This document shows, piece by piece, positions 55,432 through 64,000 of a DNA stretch of 64,000 bases (positions are counted from its first letter, which is position 1; every line of letters starts with the position of its first letter). The DNA is taken from assembly GCA_023460715.1 (NCBI GenBank), contig JAEWPH010000204.1, positions 26,324-90,323 on the forward strand, given 5' to 3'. The translations under genes and the position numbers were made by a program. Source of the DNA: Pseudomonadota bacterium. GTDB lineage: Bacteria; Pseudomonadota; Gammaproteobacteria; Burkholderiales; Burkholderiaceae_C. Under the pieces are notes generated by a model. The model saw only the letters and a program-made list of their open reading frames with translations. It was not told where the DNA came from and did no database searches.

Positions 55432-56946
55432 TCAGGCCGCGCGGGCAGGCCGGGGGCGCGAGGGCACCGCAGCCGCCCGGCCACGGGCCTTGCTCTGGGC
55501 GGGGGCCTGGCCCACCTCGTTCAGCAGGTAGTGCACCAGCAGGCCGACCGGCCGGCCCGTGGCGCCCTTGGCAGCCCCGCCCTTCCAGGCCGTTCCCGCG
55601 ATATCCAGGTGCGCCCATGGAATGTCGCCCACGAAGCGCTGCAGGAATTTCGCGGCCGTGATGGAGCCGCCAGCGCGGCCGGCGACATTGCCCATATCGG
55701 CAAAGTTGCTCTTGAGGCCTTCGGCATATTCGTCGTCCAGCGGCATGCGCCAGCAGGGGTCGAGAGCGGCATCACCCGCCGCCAGCAGGCTGTCGGCCAG
55801 CGTGTCGTCGGAAGCAAACAGCCCGCTGCGCAGGCCGCCCAGGGCGATCACGCAAGCGCCGGTAAGCGTGGCCACGTCCACCATGGCGCGGGGCTTGAAG
55901 CGCGCGGCGTACGTCAGTGCGTCGCACAGCACCAGCCGGCCTTCAGCGTCGGTGTTCAGCACCTCGATGGTCTGGCCGCTCATGCTGGTGACCACATCGC
56001 CCGGTTTGACCGCACGCCCATCGGGCATGTTCTCGCAGGCCGGGATGAGGCCCACCACATTGATGGCCGGGCGCAGTTCGGCCAGCGCGCGGAACACGCC
56101 GAGCACGCTGGCCGCTCCGCCCATGTCGAATTTCATCTCGTCCATCTCGGCCGCCGGCTTGATCGAAATGCCGCCCGTGTCGAACGTGATGCCCTTGCCC
56201 ACCAGCACGACAGGCGCCTGCGACTTGGGCGCTCCGTTGTAGTGCAGTTCGATGAAGCGCAGAGGCTCTTCGGAGCCGCGCGCCACGGCCAGGAAGGACC
56301 CCATGCCCAGCTTGGCGACGTCAGCCGGCCCGTGTACCTTGCACTGGATGCCGGGCAGCTTGCCCAGCGACTTGGCCGCGCCGGCCAGGAGTGTGGGCGT
56401 GGCATGGTTGGCGGGGCGGTTGGCCCATTCGCGGGCGAACTCCACCCCAGCTACCAGCGCGACGCCGCGGGCGAATGCGGCCTTGGCCGCTGCCGCGTCG
56501 GGCACGCCGATGGTCACCCGAGCCAAAGCACGCGGCTCGGGCTTGGACTTGGTGGCGGTGTACACGTAGCTGGCCTCGGCAATGGCCTGCACCGCCGCGG
56601 CCACGGCATCGGGCTGGGCCGCACCGGCGAACACGACGGCCGCCTTCTTGATCTGGGGCGCCTTGAGGGCAGCCGCACAGCCCAACAGCGCCTGCCGCAC
56701 GGAGCGGGCCGAGCCGTTGCCCGCGCCGACCAGCACCACCCGGCGGGCGGCCACGGACGGTAACTGGTACAAAGCAAGGCTCTTGCCGGCCTTGGTCTCC
56801 CAGTCGCCGCTCTTGAGGGCGTGGGCGGCCAGGGCGGACAGCGCATCGCTGCCGGGACGGAAGCCCTCGGGCACGAGCACGATCAGCAGATCGCTCCTGT
56901 CGGCGGTGGCAGCGGATAGCGCAAGCGTCTTCAGATCGAAGTTCAT
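55432..56946 (-). CDS. pepA: Leucyl aminopeptidase (M17, cytosol aminopeptidase)
   Basis: A 504-residue M17 metallopeptidase. The C-terminal catalytic domain has VLVGKGITFDTGGISIKP, MKFDMGGAASVLG and the signature NTDAEGRL with the two-zinc ligands, then MVDVATLTGACVIALGG and WAHLDIAGTAW. It trims N-terminal residues from peptides. It ends in a basic Ala/Arg/Pro tail beyond the family core. AAGGAAAAC precedes ATG 56946. The divergent lptF start is only 23 bases away. Confidence 0.94.
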   Translation of the reverse strand: MNFDLKTLALSAATADRSDLLIVLVPEGFRPGSDALSALAAHALKSGDWETKAGKSLALYQLPSVAARRVVLVGAGNGSARSVRQALLGCAAALKAPQIKKAAVVFAGAAQPDAVAAAVQAIAEASYVYTATKSKPEPRALARVTIGVPDAAAAKAAFARGVALVAGVEFAREWANRPANHATPTLLAGAAKSLGKLPGIQCKVHGPADVAKLGMGSFLAVARGSEEPLRFIELHYNGAPKSQAPVVLVGKGITFDTGGISIKPAAEMDEMKFDMGGAASVLGVFRALAELRPAINVVGLIPACENMPDGRAVKPGDVVTSMSGQTIEVLNTDAEGRLVLCDALTYAARFKPRAMVDVATLTGACVIALGGLRSGLFASDDTLADSLLAAGDAALDPCWRMPLDDEYAEGLKSNFADMGNVAGRAGGSITAAKFLQRFVGDIPWAHLDIAGTAWKGGAAKGATGRPVGLLVHYLLNEVGQAPAQSKARGRAAAVPSRPRPARAA

Positions 56947-56969
56947 AATCGGTGTTTTCCTTCCAGCCA

Positions 56970-58064
56970 ATGTTATTCGATTCATCCATTCGCAAAGAGC
57001 TGGCCCGGAGCTTCGGCGCCACCCTGGTGGTCCTGATCACCGTGGTCATGACCATGATGCTGATACGCACGCTGGGCCAGGCGGCCCGCGGCAGCGTGAG
57101 CCCCTCGGACGTCATGCTGGTCATGGGCTTCACCGTGCTGGGGCAGCTGCCGACCATCCTGACGCTCAGCCTCTTCGTGGCCACGGTCTCCACACTGTCG
57201 CGCATGTACCGCGACAGCGAGATGGTCATCTGGTTCGCCAGCGGCCGCGGTCTCATCAGCCTGCTCACGCCCCTGCTGCGCTTCTCCTGGCCGGTGATGC
57301 TGGTCATCGCCACGCTGGCGCTGGCGATCTGGCCGTGGGCGAACCGGCAGATCCAGGAACTCAAGGTCCAGTACGAACAGCGCAGTGACCTCGACCGCAT
57401 CGCCCCGGGCGAATTCCAGGAATCCGCCAACGGCACACGCGTGTTCTTCATCGACCGCGACGCGTCCAAGGAAGGCGAGGCCAACAACGTCTTCATCGCC
57501 TCGAGCGAGCCCAACCGCGAAACCGTGACCTCGGCCCGCAGCGCGCGCATGGAGGTGCGCGACGGCGAGCGCCTGGTGCTGCTCAACGAAGGCCAGCGGC
57601 TGGAGACCACCTTGGACAAGCCGGGCCTGAAGGTCAGCGAATTCGTGGAATACGGCACGCGGATCGGCTCGACCTCCGCTGCGTCAAAGGAAGATCTGTC
57701 CATCAAGAGCCGCGGCACGCTCGACCTGCTGCAGGACAGCCAGCCCGCTTACAAGGCCGAGCTGGGCTGGCGGCTGGGCCTGGCCCTGGCGGCGCTGAAT
57801 TTCGTGGTGCTCGGCCTGGCGATTTCCATCGTCAACCCACGGGCAGGCCGCAGCGGCAGCCTGGCCTTTGCGCTCTTCGCCTTCGTCATGTACTACAACC
57901 TGATGACCGTGGGACAGAGCTGGGTCGCAGCGGGGCGCCTGGGCGTCACCGCCTTCATGCTGGCACTGCATGGGGGCACCCTGGTGCTGGGTCTCGCGCT
58001 GCTCGCCGCGCGGCACAACAATTGGTCCCTGCGCTCGCTGTGGTCCGGAAAGAAGACGGCATGA
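56970..58064 (+). CDS. lptF: LPS export ABC transporter permease LptF
   Basis: A 364-residue inner-membrane permease of the LptB2FG complex that extracts lipopolysaccharide for transport to the outer membrane. Three N-terminal helices, a periplasmic beta-jellyroll (about 125-255) and three C-terminal helices are visible. ELARSFGATLVVLITVVMTM, SEMVIWFASGRGL and ALNFVVLGLAISIVNPRAGR are family blocks. ATG 56970 begins MLFDSSIRKELA. Its stop overlaps lptG by four bases. Confidence 0.93.
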   Translation: MLFDSSIRKELARSFGATLVVLITVVMTMMLIRTLGQAARGSVSPSDVMLVMGFTVLGQLPTILTLSLFVATVSTLSRMYRDSEMVIWFASGRGLISLLTPLLRFSWPVMLVIATLALAIWPWANRQIQELKVQYEQRSDLDRIAPGEFQESANGTRVFFIDRDASKEGEANNVFIASSEPNRETVTSARSARMEVRDGERLVLLNEGQRLETTLDKPGLKVSEFVEYGTRIGSTSAASKEDLSIKSRGTLDLLQDSQPAYKAELGWRLGLALAALNFVVLGLAISIVNPRAGRSGSLAFALFAFVMYYNLMTVGQSWVAAGRLGVTAFMLALHGGTLVLGLALLAARHNNWSLRSLWSGKKTA

Positions 58065-59164
58065 AGACCATCCGCCGCCTGATCTACCGCGAGACCCTCT
58101 CGGGCGTGAGCTTCGTCACGTTCGGCTTCCTTGCGCTGTTCTTCTTCTTCGACATGGTGGACGAGCTGCGCTGGGTGGGCCGCGTGGAGGGCTACCAGAT
58201 GAGCCATGCGCTGATGTACGTGGCGCTCAGCCTGCCCGCGCATCTGTATGAGCTGCTGCCCATCACCGTGCTGATCGGCACCATCTTCGTGATGGCGCGG
58301 CTGGCGCAAAGCTCCGAGTTCACCATCATGCGCACCAGCGGGCTGGGCCCGTGGCGCGCCCTGCGCACGCTGCTGGTGCTGGGCTGCGGATTCGTCGTGC
58401 TGACCTTCGCGGTGGGCGACTACCTCTCGCCCCTGAGCGACCGCGCTGCCCAGCTCGTCAAGGCCAACCGCATGGGGCAGATCACCACGGGCGCCACGGG
58501 CGCCTGGCTGAAGGAGCGGCAGGGCGAGCGCTCGGTGGCCGTGAACGTGCGGGCGCTGGACCCCCAGGGCAACATGCGCGGCGTGCGCGTGTTCGAATTC
58601 GATGCCGAGGGCCGCGTGTCCTCCACCCTGCAGGCCGCTACCGGCCAGTTCGGTACCGACGGCACGGGCTGGGACCTCCAGCAGGTGCAACGCAGCATCT
58701 TCCACCGTGGCACCGGCGGAGATTCCCGCGTCGAGCGCCGGCAGGATGCCGAACTGCGCTGGTCCACCCACATCACCACGGACATGGTGGCGGCCTCGCT
58801 GCTCAAGCCGGACCAGATGTCCACCATCGGCCTGTTCCAGTACATCCGCCATCTCGAATCCAACGGCCAGGCGGCGCAGAAGTACGAGATCGAGTTCTGG
58901 CGCAAGGTGTTCTACCCGCTCAGCTGCCTGGTCATGGTGGTGCTGTCCCTGCCCTTCGCCTACCTGCATTTCCGCTCGGGCGGCATCGCAGGCTACGTGT
59001 TCGGCGGTGTGATGGCGGGCATCAGCTTCTTCCTGCTGAACAACGTGTTCGGGTATGCAGGCAACCTGCAGAACTGGTCGCCCATGCTCACTGCCGCGGC
59101 ACCGGGGCTGATCTATTCGCTGCTGTCGCTGGGCGCTTTCGGCTGGCTGGTGCTCAGGCGATGA
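58061..59164 (+). CDS. lptG: LPS export ABC transporter permease LptG
   Basis: A 367-residue partner of LptF with the same 3-TM, periplasmic domain, 3-TM plan. MKTIRRLIYRETLSGVSFVT, SSEFTIMRTSGLGPWRALRT, EFWRKVFYPLSCLVMVVLSL and FLLNNVFGYAGNLQNWSP are characteristic. ATGA overlaps join it to lptF before and cbiX after, so the three are translationally coupled. Confidence 0.94.
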   Translation: MKTIRRLIYRETLSGVSFVTFGFLALFFFFDMVDELRWVGRVEGYQMSHALMYVALSLPAHLYELLPITVLIGTIFVMARLAQSSEFTIMRTSGLGPWRALRTLLVLGCGFVVLTFAVGDYLSPLSDRAAQLVKANRMGQITTGATGAWLKERQGERSVAVNVRALDPQGNMRGVRVFEFDAEGRVSSTLQAATGQFGTDGTGWDLQQVQRSIFHRGTGGDSRVERRQDAELRWSTHITTDMVAASLLKPDQMSTIGLFQYIRHLESNGQAAQKYEIEFWRKVFYPLSCLVMVVLSLPFAYLHFRSGGIAGYVFGGVMAGISFFLLNNVFGYAGNLQNWSPMLTAAAPGLIYSLLSLGAFGWLVLRR

Positions 59165-59580
59165 GTGCCGACACCGCTTCCCCCGCCACGCCCGCCGAGC
59201 CACAACGCCGCGGTGTGGTGCTGTTCTCGCACGGCTCGCGCGACCCGCTGTGGCGCCAGCCCATCGAGGCGGTGCAGGCGCGCCTGCATGCCGACCAGCC
59301 CGGGCTGCAGGTGTGCTGCGCGTATCTGGAACTCACGAAGCCCGACCTGGGCACGGCCGTGGGGAAATTGGTGCTGCAGGGCGTTCGCCAGATCACCATC
59401 GTGCCCATGTTCCTGGGGACGGGACGCCACGCCCGGGAAGACCTGCCTGTGCTGGTTGAAGAACTGCGACAGGCCCATGGCGGGCGTGTGCTGTTCCATG
59501 TGCAGCAGGCGGTCGGCGAGGATCCGCGCATGACGGCACTGATGGCGCAGATCGCCGCGGAACCTGCCGCAAAGCCTTGA
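59161..59580 (+). CDS. cbiX: CbiX-type sirohydrochlorin chelatase (short form)
   Basis: A 139-residue single-domain class II chelatase. GVVLFSHGSRDPLWRQPIEA carries the catalytic His near residue 24. AYLELTKPDL and ITIVPMFLGTGRHAREDLP carry the second conserved His. In a heterotroph without other cobalamin genes here, insertion of Fe into sirohydrochlorin for sirohaem is at least as likely as Co. It overlaps lptG by four bases and precedes cysB, which fits a sulfite-reduction role. Confidence 0.9.
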   Translation: MSADTASPATPAEPQRRGVVLFSHGSRDPLWRQPIEAVQARLHADQPGLQVCCAYLELTKPDLGTAVGKLVLQGVRQITIVPMFLGTGRHAREDLPVLVEELRQAHGGRVLFHVQQAVGEDPRMTALMAQIAAEPAAKP

Positions 59581-59645
59581 AAGATCGCCTCCTCTCGCTT
59601 AGATGAATGCAGCATAATGATGCGACTTTTTAGCCGCCATCAGAT

Positions 59646-60587
59646 ATGAATCTGCACCAATTCCGCTTCGTCCAGGAGGCCGCGCGCCGCAATCTGAATC
59701 TGACCGAGGCCGCAAAGGCGCTGCACACGTCGCAGCCCGGCGTATCCAAGGCCATCATCGAGCTGGAAGACGAACTGGGCGTGGACATCTTCGCGCGGCA
59801 CGGCAAGCGCCTCAAGCGCATCACCGAGCCGGGACAGCATGTGCTCAAGAGCATCGAACTCATCATGCGCGAGGTGGGCAACCTCAAGCGCATCGGCGAG
59901 CAGTTCAGCGCCCAGGACAGCGGCACGCTCAGCATCGCCACCACCCACACCCAGGCCCGCTACGTGCTGCCGGTGCCCGTGGCCAAGCTGCGCGAGGCCT
60001 ACCCCAAGGTGAACGTGAGCCTGCACCAGGCCACGCCACACGAGGTGGCGCGCATGGTCATCGACGAGGTGGCCGAGATCGGCATGGCCACCGAATCGCT
60101 GGCCGATTACCCCGATCTGGTCACCTTGCCCTGCTACGAGTGGCAGCATGTGCTGGTGATGCCCCACGCCCATCCGCTGGCCCAGAAGGAGCGCATCGGC
60201 CTGGACGATATCGCGCACGAGTCGCTCATCACCTACCACCCCTCCTTCACCGGCCGCGGCAAGATCGACCAGGCTTTTGCCACGCGCAAGCTGCAGCCGC
60301 GCATCGTGCTGGAGGCCATCGACTCCGACGTCATCAAGACCTATGTGCGCCTGGGCCTCGGCGTGGGCATCGTGGCGGAGATGGCCATGCGCGACGACCC
60401 GGTCGGTGACCTGGCAGTGCGCCCCGTCGGCCACCTCTTCGGCCAGAGCGTTGCCCGCGTGGCCTTCAAGCGCGGGGCCTATCTGCGCAACTTCGTCTAC
60501 CGCTTCGCCGAGCTGCTGAGCGACCGCCTCAACCGCGAACTCATCGGCCGAGCCATGACCGGCCACGTCAACGACTACGAACTCTGA
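59646..60587 (+). CDS. cysB: CysB-family LysR-type transcriptional regulator
   Basis: A 313-residue LysR regulator. The winged HTH includes NLTEAAKALHTSQPGVSKAI. The effector domain has TTHTQARYVLPVPVAKLR (CysB signature region), LPCYEWQHVLVMPHAHPL and LGVGIVAEMAM. CysB/Cbl proteins activate sulfate or sulfonate assimilation genes, with acetylserine-type or sulfate-related effectors. It follows the sirohydrochlorin chelatase by 65 bases. Cbl (sulfonate-specific) is an alternative assignment. Confidence 0.9.
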   Translation: MNLHQFRFVQEAARRNLNLTEAAKALHTSQPGVSKAIIELEDELGVDIFARHGKRLKRITEPGQHVLKSIELIMREVGNLKRIGEQFSAQDSGTLSIATTHTQARYVLPVPVAKLREAYPKVNVSLHQATPHEVARMVIDEVAEIGMATESLADYPDLVTLPCYEWQHVLVMPHAHPLAQKERIGLDDIAHESLITYHPSFTGRGKIDQAFATRKLQPRIVLEAIDSDVIKTYVRLGLGVGIVAEMAMRDDPVGDLAVRPVGHLFGQSVARVAFKRGAYLRNFVYRFAELLSDRLNRELIGRAMTGHVNDYEL

Positions 60588-60679
60588 GCACGGACGGAAT
60601 GCGTTCTGCGAGGCCCGCCGGCCACGCAGGACGCGACCCCGAGCCTTGACTCGCCAGCGCCCCCTTCCTCTTCACCGCC

Positions 60680-61861
60680 ATGACTTCCGCTACCGCCTCC
60701 CTACCGCCCGCCCGCACGCCCGCGTTCCCCAGCAAACTGCCCCAGGTGGGCACGACCATCTTCACCGTCATGTCGCAGCTGGCGGCCGAACACGGCGCGG
60801 TCAACCTGGGCCAGGGCTTTCCGGACTTCCAATGCGATCCGGCCCTGGTGGACGCCGTGACCCAGGCCATGCAGGCGGGCCACAACCAGTACCCGCCCAT
60901 GGCCGGCGTGCCCGCCCTGCGCCAGGCCGTGGCCGGCAAGATCGAGGCGCTGCACGGCCGCGCGTACGACGCCAATACAGAGATCACCATCACCGCTGGC
61001 GCGACCCAGGCCATCCTCACGGCCATCCTCGCCACGGTGCAGCCGGGCGACGAGGTGGTGGTGCTGGAGCCTTGCTACGACAGCTACGTGCCCAACATCG
61101 AACTGGCGGGCGGCACCGTCGTGCGCGTCCCGCTCACGCCGGGCACGTTCCGTCCGGACTTCGGCAAGATCGCAGCGGCCCTCACGCCCCGCACGCGGCT
61201 GCTGATCATCAACACGCCGCACAACCCCAGCGCCACCGTCTGGACGGCCGAGGACATGCGCGCGCTGGAAGAACTGCTCGCCCCGACCGATGTACTGCTG
61301 GTCAGCGACGAGGTTTATGAGCACATGGTGTTCGATGGCGCCGAGCACCAGAGCGCTGCGCGCTTTCCGGGCCTGGCCGCCCGCGCCTTCATCGTGTCCA
61401 GCTTCGGCAAGACCTTCCATGTCACGGGCTGGAAGGTGGGCACCGTGGCCGCGCCCGCAGCGCTGACCGCGGAATTCCGCAAGGTGCACCAGTTCAACGT
61501 GTTCACCGTGAACACACCGGTGCAGCACGGGCTGGCCCAGTACCTGACCAACCCGCGGCCCTACCTCGATCTGCCCGCCTTCTACCAGGCCAAGCGCGAT
61601 CTGTTCCGCCAGGGCCTCGAAGGCTCGCGCCTGAAGCTGCTGCCCAGCACGGGCAGCTACTTCCAGTGCGTGGACATCTCGGCGGTGAGCGACCTGAACG
61701 AGGCCGACTTCTGCCAATGGCTCACGCGCGAGATCGGCGTAGCGGCCATTCCCCTGTCGGCCTTCTATGGCGACGGCTTCGACCAGCGGGTGGTGCGTTT
61801 TTGCTTCGCCAAGCAGGACGCCACGCTGCGCGCGGCGCTGGAGCGTCTGCGCCGGCTCTGA
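60680..61861 (+). CDS. PLP-dependent aminotransferase (methionine aminotransferase YbdL-like)
   Basis: A 393-residue fold-type I class-I/II aminotransferase. NLGQGFPDFQCDPAL, AGHNQYPPMAGVPALRQAV, TAGATQAILTAILATVQPGD and NTPHNPSATVW are typical of the YbdL/kynurenine aminotransferase group. The PLP lysine is in SSFGKTFHVTGWKVG. The C-terminal Arg in RVVRFCFAK binds the substrate carboxylate. Methionine or aromatic amino acids are likely donors. Confidence 0.9.
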   Translation: MTSATASLPPARTPAFPSKLPQVGTTIFTVMSQLAAEHGAVNLGQGFPDFQCDPALVDAVTQAMQAGHNQYPPMAGVPALRQAVAGKIEALHGRAYDANTEITITAGATQAILTAILATVQPGDEVVVLEPCYDSYVPNIELAGGTVVRVPLTPGTFRPDFGKIAAALTPRTRLLIINTPHNPSATVWTAEDMRALEELLAPTDVLLVSDEVYEHMVFDGAEHQSAARFPGLAARAFIVSSFGKTFHVTGWKVGTVAAPAALTAEFRKVHQFNVFTVNTPVQHGLAQYLTNPRPYLDLPAFYQAKRDLFRQGLEGSRLKLLPSTGSYFQCVDISAVSDLNEADFCQWLTREIGVAAIPLSAFYGDGFDQRVVRFCFAKQDATLRAALERLRRL

Positions 61862-61930
61862 ACGGCGGGCCGGTGAGTGCTCCGCCGGTGGGGGCGCAAG
61901 GCCGCCGGCCTCGCGCCCTGCCGCCGGGCT

Positions 61931-62488
61931 TCAGACCTTGGCGTGCTGCTTGATCCAGGCGACGTATTTGTCCATCCAGGTCTGCAAAAACTGGCGGCTC
62001 GCCTCGCCGATGTTGCCTTGGTCGTCGAACAGGCTGTCCTTGGCCTGGATGAACGCTTCGGGTTGGCCGAGGGTGGGCACGTCCAAATAAGCCAGGATGG
62101 TGCGCAGGTGCTGCTGCGCCACGGCCGTGCCGATGGTGCCGATGGACACGCCCAGCACCCCTGCCGGCTTGTTGCCCCACACGCTCTGGCCATACGGACG
62201 CGAGCCGTGGTCCAGCGCGTTCTTCAGCACGCCGGGCACGGAGCGGTTGTATTCCGGCGTGACGAACAGCAGGCCTTGCGATGCGGAGACTTCTGACTTC
62301 AGGCGCATCACGGAAGCGGCCTGGTGGCTGTCGTCGTCCTGGTTGTACAGGGGCAGGTCGTCGATGCGCACCTGCACGAACGTGAAGTCGGCCGGCGCAA
62401 GGCGTGCCAGTGCGGTGGCGAGCTTGCGGTTGAGCGAGTCCTGGCGCAGGCTGCCGACCACGACAGCGATCTGGTACTGGTTGTTCAT
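61931..62488 (-). CDS. NAD(P)H-dependent FMN reductase
   Basis: A 185-residue flavodoxin-like reductase. VVVGSLRQDSLNRKLATAL is the FMN phosphate loop, and LFVTPEYNRSVPGVLKNALD and GVLGVSIGTIG are conserved. It resembles the chromate/quinone reductase ChrR/YieF group. GAAAGGAATCGC precedes ATG 62488. It converges on the aminotransferase gene. Confidence 0.9.
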   Translation of the reverse strand: MNNQYQIAVVVGSLRQDSLNRKLATALARLAPADFTFVQVRIDDLPLYNQDDDSHQAASVMRLKSEVSASQGLLFVTPEYNRSVPGVLKNALDHGSRPYGQSVWGNKPAGVLGVSIGTIGTAVAQQHLRTILAYLDVPTLGQPEAFIQAKDSLFDDQGNIGEASRQFLQTWMDKYVAWIKQHAKV

Positions 62489-62614
62489 GCGATTCCTTTC
62501 GTGAAAGAACGGGTCTCGAAGCCGCACGGAAGGCGGCGCTTGGGCAATCTTCGATGATAGTGAGTGCCGCCCGGGCCGCCATCGCCGCGGCTGGGAAGGG
62601 CGCGTACCCCCACT

Positions 62615-62674
62615 ATCAAATATATAGCTGATAGCGCTTATCCCATAAGCGCTTTGGCCATTTTTCACTTGAAT
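62615..62674 (+). repeat. Intergenic repeat family A, copy 7
   Basis: ATATATAGCTGATAGCGCTT is followed by ATCCCATAAGCGCTTTGGCC and ATTTTTCACTTGAA. GCGCTTAT and ATAAGCGC pair perfectly ahead of the T-run. It lies between the FMN reductase and lrgB genes, both minus strand, so here the repeat is opposite to transcription. Confidence 0.85.
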
Positions 62675-62738
62675 TCTTGCCGCCATGGATCTTCCCCCCT
62701 GGCAGCCCGATCGCGCGCTTGTCCTACGCCCCGCACCG

Positions 62739-63458
62739 CTAACGGAAGAGCATCAGCGCCAGCGGCATCAGCACCGCCGTCAGGATGCCGTTGAGGCCCA
62801 TGGCCAGCGCCGCAAAGCCCCCCGAGGTGGGGTGCACCTGCAGCTCGCGCGCCATGCCGATCGCGTGCGCCGTGAGGCCGATGGCGAAACCGCGGGCGGC
62901 CGGATCCCGCACGCGCAGCCAGCGCAGCAGCGGGTGCGAAACGACCGTCCCGACCACACCGGTGATCACCACCGCCACCGCCGCCAGCGCGGGCAGGCCG
63001 CCCAGGCGTTCGGCCATGGGCATGGCGATCGGCATGGTGGCGGACTTCGGAGCGACCGACACCAGCGTCTCCCAACTGCCGCCCAGCGCCCAGGCCACAC
63101 CCAGCGACACCAGCAGGGCCACACTGCAGCCCACGAACAGAGCGACCAGCAGCGGCCGCCAGATGCGGCGCAGCCGCTCCCGCTGTCCATACAGCGGCAC
63201 GGCCAGCGCCACGGTAGCCGGCCCCACCAGGAACGACAGCGGCAAGGCCGCATCGGCATAGATGCGGTAGGGCGTGCGCGTGAGCCACAGCAGGGCCATG
63301 ACGCCAAGGGCCGTGGTCGCCACCGGCACAAAGCACGGGTTGCCCCGGGTGCGCCCGTACAGCCACAGCGCGCCGGCGTAGAGGACCACCGTCACGGTGA
63401 TCCACACCAGCGCGGAGCCCATGAAGGCCGGGGTGGCCCAAGGCATGGAAGAAACCAT
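62739..63458 (-). CDS. lrgB: LrgB/CidB-family membrane protein
   Basis: A 239-residue membrane protein with about six or seven helices. PLSFLVGPATVALAVPLY, SVAPKSATMPIAMPMAERLG, GVVGTVVSHPLLRWLRVRDP and GLTAHAIGMARELQ are the LrgB signatures. With LrgA it modulates murein hydrolase export or central-metabolite (pyruvate/glycolate) transport, depending on species. Its ATG overlaps the lrgA stop (ATGA). Confidence 0.92.
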   Translation of the reverse strand: MVSSMPWATPAFMGSALVWITVTVVLYAGALWLYGRTRGNPCFVPVATTALGVMALLWLTRTPYRIYADAALPLSFLVGPATVALAVPLYGQRERLRRIWRPLLVALFVGCSVALLVSLGVAWALGGSWETLVSVAPKSATMPIAMPMAERLGGLPALAAVAVVITGVVGTVVSHPLLRWLRVRDPAARGFAIGLTAHAIGMARELQVHPTSGGFAALAMGLNGILTAVLMPLALMLFR

Positions 63459-63814
63459 CACACGCCCTCCTCGGGCGGCTGGCGCTTGAGCAGCCACTCC
63501 AGCACCACGGCTGTGACGGCCAATGTGATGACGGCGCCCACCACGCAGGCCACCACGAAGGGCAGCCACTCGCGCCGCACGCGCTCCACGTTGTCGATCA
63601 GGCCCACGACCGACGGCACCAGCAGCAGCATCATGTTGCGCAGCAGCGCGTTGGACGTGTCGGCCAGGCTTTGCGGCGTCTCGCCCCGCCACATCAGATA
63701 GACCACAAGAAACACCAGGCCCAGCAGCGCGCCGGGCACGGGCAAGCCCAGGGCGCGAACCAGCAGTTCGCCCAGGAGTTGAAAGCCCAGCAGGGCCGCC
63801 AATGCAGGAATCAT
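63458..63814 (-). CDS. lrgA: LrgA/CidA-family holin-like protein
   Basis: A 118-residue protein with four hydrophobic helices. FQLLGELLVRALGLPVPGAL and LLLVPSVVGLIDNVE are conserved in CidA/LrgA. ATG 63814 begins MIPALAALLGFQLLGE. It is coupled to lrgB by a four-base overlap. No LytSR or LysR regulator lies within the remaining 186 bases. Confidence 0.92.
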   Translation of the reverse strand: MIPALAALLGFQLLGELLVRALGLPVPGALLGLVFLVVYLMWRGETPQSLADTSNALLRNMMLLLVPSVVGLIDNVERVRREWLPFVVACVVGAVITLAVTAVVLEWLLKRQPPEEGV

Positions 63815-64000
63815 GAACGGACGAGGAAGAACGGACAGTCGGACAGGGCAGCAGCGGCCCCAAAACCAGCCGCCCCGCCGGACGAGCACCGACGGGCGGA
63901 AGCCGGAGAAAGAAGGCGTGCATCGTACCTGCAGACGTCGCTCCGCATGGCGCCCCGGCCCAGAGGCCACCCAACGGCAGAGGCCGGCGCGGGTCGCAGG

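Overview
The window is GC-rich, densely coded betaproteobacterial chromosome. Several Bug-family periplasmic binding proteins, an ETF-ubiquinone oxidoreductase, the pepA-holC and lptFG neighbourhood, and two short intergenic repeat families (one with seven copies here) all point to the Comamonadaceae, most likely Acidovorax or a close relative. The family and genus are inferred from protein resemblance and gene order, not from a search.

Layout. 0-6.6 kb: an aldarate (galactarate/talarate/glucarate) catabolic locus. A LacI repressor is divergent from a binding protein, an enolase-superfamily dehydratase, an MFS permease and garD. 6.6-11.4 kb: a lipid A modification locus with EptA-type phosphoethanolamine transferase, PAP2 phosphatase and a PmrAB-like two-component pair. 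11.6-18.3 kb: TetR with a metal-dependent hydrolase, a small lipoprotein, an EamA transporter, an SDR divergent from ETF-QO, and a lipocalin. 18.7-21.6 kb: a three-gene ABC importer. 21.8-24.3 kb: anti-sigma factor, ECF sigma factor, DUF3455-like lipoprotein and an Lrp regulator. 24.5-29.5 kb: a tandem glycine riboswitch followed by gcvT-gcvH-gcvP.

29.5-35.2 kb is the clear accessory region. It is a sedentary integron with a broken integron integrase on the minus strand, followed by a plus-strand cassette array in visibly more AT-rich DNA. I placed six attC sites by their paired core sequences (a complement of GTTRRRY upstream and GTTAGGC downstream). The cassettes carry a GT51 peptidoglycan glycosyltransferase, a two-gene unit (DUF5343-like protein plus a Swt1-type HEPN protein with an intact R-x4-H motif), an Ntn-hydrolase-like protein, a small membrane-anchored protein and unknowns. 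The DUF5343/HEPN pair is the best candidate for an undescribed defence or toxin-antitoxin system.

35.3-64 kb is core-like again: secreted alpha/beta hydrolase, FKBP isomerase, hybrid histidine kinase overlapping an RluA-type pseudouridine synthase, MetX-like hydrolase, a second LacI/Bug pair, SDR, a third Bug protein, UspA, a 2OG-Fe dioxygenase, a PilZ protein, acyl-CoA synthetase, a diguanylate cyclase, a 2-hydroxyacid dehydrogenase, a LivJ-type binding protein, holC-pepA divergent from lptF-lptG-cbiX with cysB following, a PLP aminotransferase, an FMN reductase and lrgAB. No rRNA, tRNA, CRISPR array or insertion sequence was seen.
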